DNA of 64,000 nucleotides from a virus: IMG/VR virus record IMGVR_UViG_3300036768_000843, positions 30,994 to 94,993 of that record; one strand, 5' to 3'. Shown piece by piece: positions 32,112 to 39,879 of this stretch (position 1 is its first letter; each line of letters starts with the position of its first letter). The notes under the pieces were generated by a model. It saw only the letters and a program-made list of their open reading frames with translations, ran no database searches and was not told where the DNA came from. The position numbers and the translations under genes were made by a program.

Positions 32112-33427
32112 GCCGCACCTCCCCGCAGGTACTTGACGAGATCGCGCCAGGTCGCTTCGATCTCCGCGACGTGACTTTTCTCACCGTCGCCGCCATTGCG
32201 ATGCGCGAACTCGTGGATCAGCGTCGCGAGGCACTGGTCGCGATCGGCGACGACGCGAGACGCGAGCAGGATGCGACCGTCTTTGTACTGTCCTCGGAGG
32301 TCGCTGGCGCGAAATTCGACGACGTCGACGAGATCGAGCGTGCAGCCCTCGCGGACCTTGCCAAGCAATTCGATGTTGTCCGTCAGGTTGCTTCGTTGAT
32401 CGAAGGTCAAGTCGTGCCATGACAGCGTTCGCACGACCTCTTCGCGGAGCCGCTTCTGCAGCGCTTCCTTGTCGCCCAAGGTCGTTGCGAGGAGCGCGCC
32501 GAGCGGCTTAGACACGACGACCCCGCGCCGGCCCAGGTGTTCGACCTGAGCTGACTCGGCGAGCGTCCCGACCGGCACCGCGTCGCGGCCGAACTGCGCG
32601 ACGAATTTTGCGGCGACGGCTTCCTTGATTTCTTTTGGCGCGTTTGGGGCGCTGTGCTCCAAACCTAGTACGTCGGGCTTGCCTTCGAGCGCGAAACGGA
32701 ACAGCGGATCCAGCAGGTCTGGACGCTTCGCGGCAGCTTCCATCCAGATCTGCGAGCAGTACCACTGCTGATCCCACGCCGCGACCATCTTGCGGTCGCG
32801 GTCGACCTCCGCGCGGAAGAAATTGTAGCCTGCGTTCAAGCGGGCGTCGTGGGTAACGAAGATACCCTTGACGAAGACATTTCCACGATGCTTCGTGTCG
32901 AGCAAAAGCTCGCCGCGATCGGTGGCGACGCGATCGTCTTTGCCAGGCGCGCCGAGGAACAGAAACCGCTCGCGCAACTGCTCCCACTCCCGTGCCGAGA
33001 CATTGTCGATCTCGACGCGCACGCGCCGTTTGTCCTCGCGGCCACCGACGCAATCGAACCAGAGCACGTCCGCGCCGTAGCGCTCGCTCTTGGCGATGAA
33101 AGCGGTCCAGACCTCGGAGCCGGTCCGGATCCGGACCTTGTGCCCGGCGCGCACAAGCGCGAGGATCCCAAGCTTCAAGCCCTCGCCGAACTTGCCGATC
33201 ATGTCGACGCGATCGGCCTTGCTCGTCGTGCCGAACAAGAGTGCCTCGCGCGACAGCACCGCGCCCTCGTTCTCGATGCGCAGCGTGCCGTTGTAGTGCG
33301 TGACCTTGAGCGGGGCGTCGAACTCGGTTTCGGCATCCTTGCCGTTCTGGACCAGCTCACGGATGCCTTCCCAGGCACCCCAGGACGGGAGGTACTGCAC
33401 GTTGATCGACAATTCGAGCTTGCTCAT
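32096..33427 (-). CDS. GHKL ATPase with C-terminal HExxH metallopeptidase motif
   Basis: ATG 33427 (MSKLELSINVQYLP) gives 443 residues. The N-terminus is a GHKL/HATPase: IRELVQNGKDAE is the N box (Glu24, Asn28), DMIGKFGEGLKLG (about 75-87) the G1 box. There is no HisKA or S5/MutL transducer that I recognise. Near residue 405, ATLIHEFAHRNGGDGEKSHVAEIE is a zinc-peptidase-type HEFAH with a following His and Glu. An ATP-switch coupled to a protease is an unusual pairing. The stop overlaps the receiver gene. Confidence 0.7.
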   Translation of the reverse strand: MSKLELSINVQYLPSWGAWEGIRELVQNGKDAETEFDAPLKVTHYNGTLRIENEGAVLSREALLFGTTSKADRVDMIGKFGEGLKLGILALVRAGHKVRIRTGSEVWTAFIAKSERYGADVLWFDCVGGREDKRRVRVEIDNVSAREWEQLRERFLFLGAPGKDDRVATDRGELLLDTKHRGNVFVKGIFVTHDARLNAGYNFFRAEVDRDRKMVAAWDQQWYCSQIWMEAAAKRPDLLDPLFRFALEGKPDVLGLEHSAPNAPKEIKEAVAAKFVAQFGRDAVPVGTLAESAQVEHLGRRGVVVSKPLGALLATTLGDKEALQKRLREEVVRTLSWHDLTFDQRSNLTDNIELLGKVREGCTLDLVDVVEFRASDLRGQYKDGRILLASRVVADRDQCLATLIHEFAHRNGGDGEKSHVAEIEATWRDLVKYLRGGAACGSS

Positions 33428-33540
33428 GCGCGTGATGGTACTTGTCGTTATTCGACAAAGCAAGAGCAATATCGCAAGCACAGTGCGCCGAACAGCGTGC
33501 AAGAATTGTGATCGCGCGAACGATCGGGTAACGTACAGGC
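33428..33540. promoter_or_regulatory. Divergent promoter region with palindrome
   Basis: TTGTCG, TTATT and CGACAA (about 33445-33461) form a perfect inverted repeat between the divergent GHKL and Kelch genes, a good operator candidate. GGTAACGTACAG just before GTG 33541 resembles the -10-like elements placed close to starts elsewhere in the window. Confidence 0.45.
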
Positions 33541-35577
33541 GTGGCGACCCGGCTTTTGCAGATCGTTCCCTTCACGAACGTCGCGCCATCTGCGACGGTC
33601 GTGCAACCGCACGACATCAACATCAACGGAGTCCCGAAGAAACCAGACTTCGTCGCGTCGGACGTCGGCGGCTTCACGATCGTCGTGACAGCGACGACAG
33701 TGTCAGTGACCAACACCGGCACCAATCCTGCCAGCCCCAACATCTGGCTGGAGCTGAAGCACACGACGCCGCGCCAGCTCGGCAACGATATCGACAACCT
33801 CACGCCGCAGCCGTTCGTGGTCGCGAGTGGTGGCGGCGGCAACACGGGCCAGCGGTTCGTCTACGTTGCCAACGGCACCGAAACCTTCGCAGGTTTCGTC
33901 GTAAACCTGCCGCAGCCACAGCCGCAGCCATACTTGGTGTGGGCGCAGATGGAAGGCTACCCGGGTTACGGCCCGTACATGACGTTCGACATCCCGACTG
34001 CGACGATGACGCCAACGCAGTTCACTGTGCTGCCGTCCAGTGATCTCGTTGCAGGCGACCAGATCGCGTTCTACGTCGACGAAGCAACAGCACCACCCGT
34101 TGGAATCACCTACTTCATCGACGGCGCGATCCAAATCCCACCGAAGTACAACGATCCAAGCTTTCAAGTCTCGGTGCTCGGTGGCGACATGGTGCAGATC
34201 ACCGGTAACAGCTTCACCGGCACGACCAACGTCACCGTCAACGGCGTCTCGGTGCCGTTCGTCGTCAACAACGACAACCTCATGACGCTCGGACCGCTTC
34301 CGTCAGGTCAACCGTACGGGCCCGCGACGGTGATCGCGACCAAGCCCGGCGGCGCAACACCGCCCGCGACGCCGTTTATCTACAGCCACTGGCGCACGCT
34401 CGCCCCCGTTGGCGTATCGGCGAGCGACCTACTGCGCAACGACGGCTGGTCGCTGCTACTCGATAACGGCAAGGTGCTGTACTTCGGTGGCAGCGGTATC
34501 AACGGTCAAGCAGGACCGAATCCGCCAGAGTGCTTTCTGTTCGATCCAGCGACACTCACATGGGCTCAGACGGGCAGCTTGAACCTGGCACGTGAGTGCT
34601 TCGCAGCTGTCAAGCACTCCAACGGCAAGGTCTACGTGTTCGGCGGTACGACCGTTGCGGGTGACGCACCGTTCGGTAATCCCGCACAGACCACCGAGAT
34701 CTACGATCCCGTCACGGGAACGTGGACGATGGGCGGCAACATTCAGCCGCGAGGGCTCTATGGCGGGTTCTTTCCGCGCCTGTCGTTCTGCGCATTCGAG
34801 CTGCCCGACGGCAACATCCTGATCTACGGCGGTAACAACACGAATCAGTCCGAGATCTACAACGTCACGACGAACATCTCGGGATCGTACGCGACGATTC
34901 CGACGTTCGGGAACGACGGCCAGGTCTACGACTGCACAGGCGTCCAACTCGCAAACGGTGACATCATCGCGTGGCTCGGCGGCGACTGTCTGTCAGCGGT
35001 GAATGGTGTCACGCTACGCTACGACTACGCGACCAACACGTGGTCGATGAAGACGCCGATGCCCACACCGCGCTCGGGCAACGACATGCGCTGCGCACTC
35101 TTGCCGTCAGGCAAGATCATCACCGTCGGCGGTGCGACCGCGAGCTTCAACCTCAATCCGGGCAATCGCCCTGCAACCAACGTCGTCGAGATCTATGATC
35201 CGGTGAACGATACGTGGGCAACGGCAAACCCGATTGCGGATCAAGCAACCGGCGTCCAGCTCTCAGTACTCGCCGACGGAACGCTGCAGCGTTCGGGCGG
35301 CGTGGTGTCCACGTTCCCGTACGGAGGCGCCGTGCTCACAACCGAGCACTACGACGAAAACACAGGCCTGTGGACGCCTCGCGATCCACGCCAGATGATC
35401 AACACCCCGGGCTGGTGGTTCTGGACCAACAACCCGGGCTGGACCCCACGCATCACGGGCGGCGGTGCGTGGGACCATAAGATGGTCATCGTCATGCCTG
35501 GTACGGACGTCATCTTCGTCGTCGGGCAGTATCCGTACGGTGACGGTGTCGAGCAGTACCGGCCACTGCCGCTGTAG
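33541..35577 (+). CDS. Kelch-repeat beta-propeller protein with IPT/TIG domain, virion-like
   Basis: This 678-residue protein starts at GTG 33541. Residues 1-125 are beta-rich (VSVTNTGTNPASPNIWLELKH), residues 200-275 look like an IPT/TIG Ig-like domain (VQITGNSFTGTTNVTVNGVSV). From about 285 to the end at least five Kelch/galactose-oxidase-type blades repeat (DNGKVLYFGGSG; HSNGKVYVFGGTT; PDGNILIYGGNN; PSGKIITVGGAT; FVVGQYPYG). No signal peptide. Composition is poor in Lys. It is probably a receptor-binding or decoration protein of the particle; catalytic galactose oxidase residues were not identified. Confidence 0.75.
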   Translation: MATRLLQIVPFTNVAPSATVVQPHDININGVPKKPDFVASDVGGFTIVVTATTVSVTNTGTNPASPNIWLELKHTTPRQLGNDIDNLTPQPFVVASGGGGNTGQRFVYVANGTETFAGFVVNLPQPQPQPYLVWAQMEGYPGYGPYMTFDIPTATMTPTQFTVLPSSDLVAGDQIAFYVDEATAPPVGITYFIDGAIQIPPKYNDPSFQVSVLGGDMVQITGNSFTGTTNVTVNGVSVPFVVNNDNLMTLGPLPSGQPYGPATVIATKPGGATPPATPFIYSHWRTLAPVGVSASDLLRNDGWSLLLDNGKVLYFGGSGINGQAGPNPPECFLFDPATLTWAQTGSLNLARECFAAVKHSNGKVYVFGGTTVAGDAPFGNPAQTTEIYDPVTGTWTMGGNIQPRGLYGGFFPRLSFCAFELPDGNILIYGGNNTNQSEIYNVTTNISGSYATIPTFGNDGQVYDCTGVQLANGDIIAWLGGDCLSAVNGVTLRYDYATNTWSMKTPMPTPRSGNDMRCALLPSGKIITVGGATASFNLNPGNRPATNVVEIYDPVNDTWATANPIADQATGVQLSVLADGTLQRSGGVVSTFPYGGAVLTTEHYDENTGLWTPRDPRQMINTPGWWFWTNNPGWTPRITGGGAWDHKMVIVMPGTDVIFVVGQYPYGDGVEQYRPLPL

Positions 35578-35585
35578 CGGTGGAG

Positions 35586-35816
35586 TCACAGCGCCGCTCG
35601 ATACGCCATGCAGCACCCACCGCACGGAAGCTTCGGCTGTCCGTCGGACACGTACGCGCGGGTTTTCGTGAACACCTCGTCCGGCACCTGCAGCACCCCT
35701 TCGGCGGCGTCGAACTTTCGAGCGCAGTACGTTTGAGCTTCGGCGTGAAGCCGCACTCGACCCGTCCACTTCACGATGTGGAGCGTGTTCCCTTCCGAGA
35801 TCGCCGCGATTGCCAT
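35586..35816 (-). CDS. Small Cys-containing hypothetical protein
   Basis: This 76-residue protein (MAIAAISEGNTLHIVKWTG) has a CxxC-type end (KLPCGGCCMAYRAAL). A TTAAGAT -10-like element lies 10-20 bp upstream of the ATG. It converges with the Kelch gene 8 bp away. Function unknown. Confidence 0.5.
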   Translation of the reverse strand: MAIAAISEGNTLHIVKWTGRVRLHAEAQTYCARKFDAAEGVLQVPDEVFTKTRAYVSDGQPKLPCGGCCMAYRAAL

Positions 35817-35847
35817 GGCACGACGATCTTAACACACGCGCGTCGTT

Positions 35848-36420
35848 CTACCGGCGCAACTCCCGCATTGAATAAGCCACACCGACAGCGATAGCGGCCC
35901 CGATGAGAACAGCGAGTCCAACCGTAGCGCGTGACGGAAGGCGCGCTTCGCCGAACGGGTCGCGCCTACGCTTGGGGACGACAATCACACCGACGCGATC
36001 TCGAAACTGCCAGCGGCGATCCAGTTCGCGGCGCGACAGCAAGCGACGATTCCCTTGGACATTCGGATCCATGATCTCGACCAGGTCTTTGCCGACGCGC
36101 GTCGCGACCACGAAATGGCCTTGATTCGGTCGCGTGAAGCTGCGAATGGCGAGGATCACGGGCACGTCACGGCTCGTGTACGTTGCCAGTTCGTCGACCG
36201 AGCGGAAGTAGTGAGCGCGCGCGAGATAGCCACGGCGGCGGGCGGCCCCGGCAACCTGCGGAGCCGTCGAGCCCGTCTTCGGATCGATACCGACCTCGCG
36301 GATCAGCGTCTTTTCGGGAACACGTTCGCCCCAGTGTTGCAGAACCGCCTTGAGCGCGGCTGCTCCGCAGCTGTAGGGCTCGATCTGCTGGTATGGTTCG
36401 ACGGCGCCCAGCGCGAACAC
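35848..36420 (-). CDS. C39-like cysteine protease with C-terminal membrane anchor
   Basis: GTG 36420. IEPYSCGAAALKAVLQHWG places the nucleophile at Cys18, NQGHFVVATRVG the His at 102, and EIMDPNVQG the Asp at 118: the C39 peptidase order, as found at the N-termini of ABC transporters but here without a transporter. A hydrophobic helix (VGLAVLIGAAIAVGVAYSM) ends the 190-residue protein. It could cleave a double-Gly-type leader at the membrane, or process a virion protein. Divergent from the NDT-like gene. Confidence 0.65.
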   Translation of the reverse strand: MFALGAVEPYQQIEPYSCGAAALKAVLQHWGERVPEKTLIREVGIDPKTGSTAPQVAGAARRRGYLARAHYFRSVDELATYTSRDVPVILAIRSFTRPNQGHFVVATRVGKDLVEIMDPNVQGNRRLLSRRELDRRWQFRDRVGVIVVPKRRRDPFGEARLPSRATVGLAVLIGAAIAVGVAYSMRELRR

Positions 36421-36443
36421 GCAGCAATGCTATCATAGCGACC
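36421..36443 (+). promoter_or_regulatory. Short divergent promoter with extended -10
   Basis: Only 23 bp separate two divergent starts. TGCTATCATAG gives a TGxTAxxxT extended -10 for the + gene at 36444 with a very short or absent leader. Confidence 0.35.
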
Positions 36444-37019
36444 GTGGCGCGCCGCGTGATCACCGCACCCGAGATGGATCTCGTCGACCGCCTCGAAGGA
36501 CCGCTGATCTATCTCGCAGGGCCAATTCAGGGTACCTCTCACTGGCAGGCCGAAGCCATCGCGATCCTCGACGAGCTGGCTCCTGATGTCCATGTCGCGT
36601 CGCCGCGCGCAACGCGGTTTGCAGGCGGCGTCGAGCGTCATCTGGCATGGGAGCAGCGATTCATGGCACGCGCCGCAAAGGGCGGGGCGATTCTGTTTTG
36701 GTGCGCCAAAGAGACGAGCCACCGCTGCGATCGTAGCTACGCGGCGCAGATGCGCTTCGATCTTGGCGAGTGGACGGTCAAGTCGAGTCTCGGTCTGGCA
36801 CGGCTCGTCGTCGGCATCGAGCGCGGTTTCACAGGGGGTCCGTACTTGCAGCGGCGCTACGCTCTCAACTATCCGCATGTGCCCGTGTGCCGTAGCCTGC
36901 GCCAGGCGTGCGCAGCGGCCGTTGAGTTGGCGTACCGTGAAATTCCTCAGGTGCTCTATCCGCGCACGCTCGAAGATCTGTTCGTGCCACAAAACTTCAG
37001 CTTCAAGATCAGTGGATGA
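36444..37019 (+). CDS. Nucleoside 2-deoxyribosyltransferase-like protein
   Basis: GTG 36444 is chosen over an upstream in-frame GTG. The 191-residue product has GPLIYLAGPIQGTSHWQAEAIAIL (residues 19-42), the N-terminal signature of nucleoside 2-deoxyribosyltransferase-like enzymes, followed by a Glu in the WEQRF helix and GGAILFWCAKETSH. Such proteins salvage or rework deoxynucleosides, and NDT-like proteins also act as retron effectors, but this gene is 26 kb from the retron. It overlaps the glycosyltransferase gene (ATGA). Confidence 0.7.
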   Translation: MARRVITAPEMDLVDRLEGPLIYLAGPIQGTSHWQAEAIAILDELAPDVHVASPRATRFAGGVERHLAWEQRFMARAAKGGAILFWCAKETSHRCDRSYAAQMRFDLGEWTVKSSLGLARLVVGIERGFTGGPYLQRRYALNYPHVPVCRSLRQACAAAVELAYREIPQVLYPRTLEDLFVPQNFSFKISG

Positions 37020-37741
37020 CTCGACCACGTGCAATCGGCCTTTTGGCGACTCGCGACCGTCCCGAGTGGGCGCACCGAGCTGCGCACTTGTTCTTCGAGC
37101 AGCGCTACGAAGGCCCGAAGACGTTGCTTATCTACGACGACTCACCGACGCCGCTTGCGCTGTGTAAGACGCTCGCTAGCCAGGACGTCACCGTCGTCGG
37201 CATGCCAGCTACGAAGCTGCCAGCGAAGCGGAACACGATGATGCGCGCCGCCATCGCGCGCGACCCAGACGCGATCTTCTTCGTCTGGGATGACGACGAC
37301 TACCAAGGCCCGGAACGGGTCACGCGGCAGATCGACGCGCTGCAAGCACACCCCACGGCCGAGGGCTGCATCTTCTGTCCCTATCTGGTGTACGACGCGC
37401 AAGCGCGACGGCTCCACCAACTCGGCAAGGCGACGCTACACGGTTTGTCTCTGCGCACCTTCGGTGACGCGACGCTCGCGTTCCGTCGCTCGCTGTGGGA
37501 GCGCATTCCGTGGGACGAGACGATCGACCCGAACGCTTGCTGGCGTTGGCGACTGGAGCCCGTCGATCGGATCGTCGACATTCCGGGCGAGAAAGACTAC
37601 GTAGTCGTACGACACGTCGAGAATCACACCCTGAAGCTCTGGCCCGATCGGTTCCATCCAGCGATCTGGACACCCGACATCGACGTTGGCTGGCCGGCAG
37701 CGAGCATCGAGCAACTGCTCGCCGCTCGCTGCTGCACGTGA
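37016..37741 (+). CDS. Glycosyltransferase, GT2-like
   Basis: This 241-residue protein has an ATGA overlap. IGLLATRDRPEWAHRAAHLFFEQRYEGPKTLLIYDDS is the nucleotide-binding start, AIFFVWDDDDYQGPERV the DxD-type metal motif (about residues 88-94), and RRSLWERIPWDETI lies near the acceptor site. Family 2-like GT-A fold. Acceptor unknown. Its pairing with a nucleoside-transferase-like gene raises modified-nucleotide glycosylation as one possibility; a structural-protein target is another. Confidence 0.7.
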   Translation: MTRPRAIGLLATRDRPEWAHRAAHLFFEQRYEGPKTLLIYDDSPTPLALCKTLASQDVTVVGMPATKLPAKRNTMMRAAIARDPDAIFFVWDDDDYQGPERVTRQIDALQAHPTAEGCIFCPYLVYDAQARRLHQLGKATLHGLSLRTFGDATLAFRRSLWERIPWDETIDPNACWRWRLEPVDRIVDIPGEKDYVVVRHVENHTLKLWPDRFHPAIWTPDIDVGWPAASIEQLLAARCCT

Positions 37742-37756
37742 CGTGGCAGTTTACGC

Positions 37757-38125
37757 CTACAAGATCGTGTAGTTATCGGCGTCGCCGGGACCGACCAGCG
37801 AATGCGGGTTCCAGAAGAGAACGTTGAGCTGAGCGGCCACCGGCTGCGGGTTCGAGAACGTGACGTGGATCGTGTTCGTCGTCGCGTTGAAAGTTGGCTC
37901 GCCGTGGGTGATGTTCATCCACGGAAGAGTTGGCGCGAGCGGGATGACCTGGATACGTGACGGGTTACCGAAGTTCGGTTCGCCCGGCGACATGTCCGGG
38001 AACGACTTGTTCACCTGCGTCAGACCGGTGTCGACATCGAGAGTTCCTGGCGGGCCGCCGTTGACTGCAGGGGGAACGGTGATTTGCATGCGATTCCAAA
38101 GAAGAGCACCAGCCTTGCGCGACAT
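37757..38125 (-). CDS. Hypothetical beta-rich virion-like protein
   Basis: This 122-residue protein (MSRKAGALLWNRMQITVPPAVNG) is Pro/Asn-rich with alternating strands (TIHVTFSNPQPVAAQLNVLFWNP), looking like a small Ig-like or decoration protein. Lack of Lys in the second half fits a structural protein. ATG is preceded by CTAGGAGACTGAC. Family not recognised. Confidence 0.5.
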   Translation of the reverse strand: MSRKAGALLWNRMQITVPPAVNGGPPGTLDVDTGLTQVNKSFPDMSPGEPNFGNPSRIQVIPLAPTLPWMNITHGEPTFNATTNTIHVTFSNPQPVAAQLNVLFWNPHSLVGPGDADNYTIL

Positions 38126-38181
38126 GTCAGTCTCCTAGTCGTATTGCCTCGATAGAATGCTATCGCTGAACGCGAGCGTGA

Positions 38182-38565
38182 TCAACGAGTACGGCGACGC
38201 TTGGTCGCCCGGCCGATACCGAACCCGATACCGCCGAGCACGACGACGACTCCGGCTCCGATCGCCCACGGTGCCCACGGATATTTCGTGTAGAAGATCG
38301 CTGCGTCCAGAAGCGGCAGGGCTCGGTCGAGTCCGACGCCTGGCTTCGCTGGTGCAGTCGATGTCTCGGGCGCTTTTGCCTGAAGCGCCTTGAGCGTCTT
38401 GATCCTCGTGACGAGCTGCGGAAGCGCCGGATCCTGGACGACGTCGACGACCGTGTCGAGGTACGGGCCTGCTTTCGTCAAGATCTGCTTTGCCTTGTCT
38501 AGCCAAGACATCAGATCCGGCGCGGCGCTGCCGAATTGAGGTCCGACGACGTACGCAGACTGCAC
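38182..38565 (-). CDS. Membrane-tailed hypothetical protein, 127 aa
   Basis: GTG 38565. A helical N-terminal part (LDKAKQILTKAGPYLDTVVDVVQ) is followed by a Pro-Ala linker and one transmembrane helix (WAIGAGVVVVLGGIGFGI) before an RRRTR tail. It is 3 bp from the upstream membrane gene and is one of a group of short membrane proteins. Confidence 0.6.
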   Translation of the reverse strand: MQSAYVVGPQFGSAAPDLMSWLDKAKQILTKAGPYLDTVVDVVQDPALPQLVTRIKTLKALQAKAPETSTAPAKPGVGLDRALPLLDAAIFYTKYPWAPWAIGAGVVVVLGGIGFGIGRATKRRRTR

Positions 38566-38568
38566 GGG

Positions 38569-39030
38569 CTACCACTCTTCCCAGGCTGGCCTCTTGGGCG
38601 TGCCGCCCGCTTTGCGGTACAGCCACACGGCCAGGCCGCCGAGAACTGCACCTGTCAGGAGTGAGCCGCCGAGGACCATCGCGCCAGCTACGAGCGGGTG
38701 GCGCGCCCGCAAAAACTCGACGATCTCGCCGGAGCCGAACTGATCACGCGGTGGGATCACGTGCTGGCCGCCGTCCACGACGATGACATCACGCCCCGAG
38801 TCCTCGCTGCAGTAGTCGCAGATGGAACCGCGTGCAGGGTATCGCCGACGGTACATGACCGGCGTACCGCCGGGACCGAACACGAAGGTTGCCGGCCGCG
38901 CGGGGCCGATGTTGACCCCGTGCGGCGACAGAGGCGCAGCGCCTGCCGGCGGGTATGTCACGACCGGTGACGTACCCAAGCCCGCGAGCTGTTCGGAGGT
39001 CAGACCTTCGAGCGTGAAGACGTGCGGCAC
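38569..39030 (-). CDS. Membrane-anchored hypothetical protein, 153 aa
   Basis: GTG 39030. MPHVFTLEGLTSEQLAGLG is a helical start, the middle is Pro/Gly-rich with YPARGSICDYCSE (CxxC), and a transmembrane helix (AGAMVLGGSLLTGAVLGGLAVWLY) is near the C-terminus. Probably a virion-membrane or envelope protein. Family not recognised. Confidence 0.6.
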   Translation of the reverse strand: MPHVFTLEGLTSEQLAGLGTSPVVTYPPAGAAPLSPHGVNIGPARPATFVFGPGGTPVMYRRRYPARGSICDYCSEDSGRDVIVVDGGQHVIPPRDQFGSGEIVEFLRARHPLVAGAMVLGGSLLTGAVLGGLAVWLYRKAGGTPKRPAWEEW

Positions 39031-39055
39031 TGTCAGCTCCTTCGTCGGCAGTCTA

Positions 39056-39415
39056 TCACGTACGACCGCGCAAATAGGTCAAAAGGTGCATCCACAACCG
39101 TTCGCGTTGTTCTAGACGGTGCTCGCGCGCTTCGCGGATCAGACGCGCTGTTACCCTGGGCGGCGCGCCACGGTAGATCTTGGTCAGGAGCGTGATCGAG
39201 AGCGGTTTGGCGCGCGCGGAGTTCCACGCTTCGATGCGCCGAGCGTACTCTTCCGGTGTTTTCGCTTCGGCTGCAATGGTTCGGGCGATCGGTGGGATGG
39301 CGGCAGCTCCCAATGCAGGACGATGATGGGGCATTCCGCGCTGCCAGATAGCAGCAATGACACTAACCGATCCAAGAAGCAATGCCGTTGCTCCGACGGT
39401 TCTTGTCTTCGTCAT
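39056..39415 (-). CDS. Signal-anchored hypothetical protein
   Basis: This 119-residue protein has an N-terminal membrane helix (TVGATALLLGSVSVIAAIW), then a charged helical region (IARTIAAEAKTPEEYARRIEAWNSA; REAREHRLEQRERLWMHLLTYL). The stretch 39-70 resembles small helical adaptor domains. ATGA overlap with the gene at 39412. Function unknown. Confidence 0.55.
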   Translation of the reverse strand: MTKTRTVGATALLLGSVSVIAAIWQRGMPHHRPALGAAAIPPIARTIAAEAKTPEEYARRIEAWNSARAKPLSITLLTKIYRGAPPRVTARLIREAREHRLEQRERLWMHLLTYLRGRT

Positions 39416-39867
39416 CGGTTCCTCTGTCGTTTGGTACGGGCGCGCCCCAGCGGCGTACCCTCAGGAAAGTCGAACTTCCCCGTGGCTTTCCAAGCCGCGC
39501 AGGCCTTACTCGCGATAGCCATGGCCTCAGCGGGCGAGTCGACATCGACGCGGTATCCTGGCTTATTCCTCGCTACGCAAAACCGTAGAAACGGCTGGCC
39601 GCGATCGAAAGCGATCTGGACAGGACAGCCTTTACGCTTGGCGAGGCATGGCTTGTTGGTCTTGGGCGTCGCAACGGTCTTGCTCGTCGCGCCGTAGTGC
39701 TTCTTGAGATCAAACTTGGTGACACCGCCACGGCTCTCGCCGACGATGGCACATGCCGACGCATCACGCCGGCCGGTCGCGCCTGGCTTTTCGCCGACGG
39801 CGATGCGCAGACACGGGACGGCATGCTCGCTGACAATGCCCTTAGCGGTCGGTCGTTTCTTGGCCAT
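39412..39867 (-). CDS. Basic Cys-containing hypothetical protein
   Basis: This 151-residue, Lys/Arg-rich protein has several Cys (VPCLRIAVG; SACAIVG; KPCLAKRKGCPVQIAF; LRFCVARN). It has the same composition and design as the protein at 41477-41920, which also has a short charged start, paired Cys, a helix SPAEAMAIASKACAAWK and a basic tail. They may be diverged paralogues, perhaps virion-associated DNA-binding proteins. Confidence 0.5.
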   Translation of the reverse strand: MAKKRPTAKGIVSEHAVPCLRIAVGEKPGATGRRDASACAIVGESRGGVTKFDLKKHYGATSKTVATPKTNKPCLAKRKGCPVQIAFDRGQPFLRFCVARNKPGYRVDVDSPAEAMAIASKACAAWKATGKFDFPEGTPLGRARTKRQRNR

Positions 39868-39879
39868 GATCAGTCCCTT

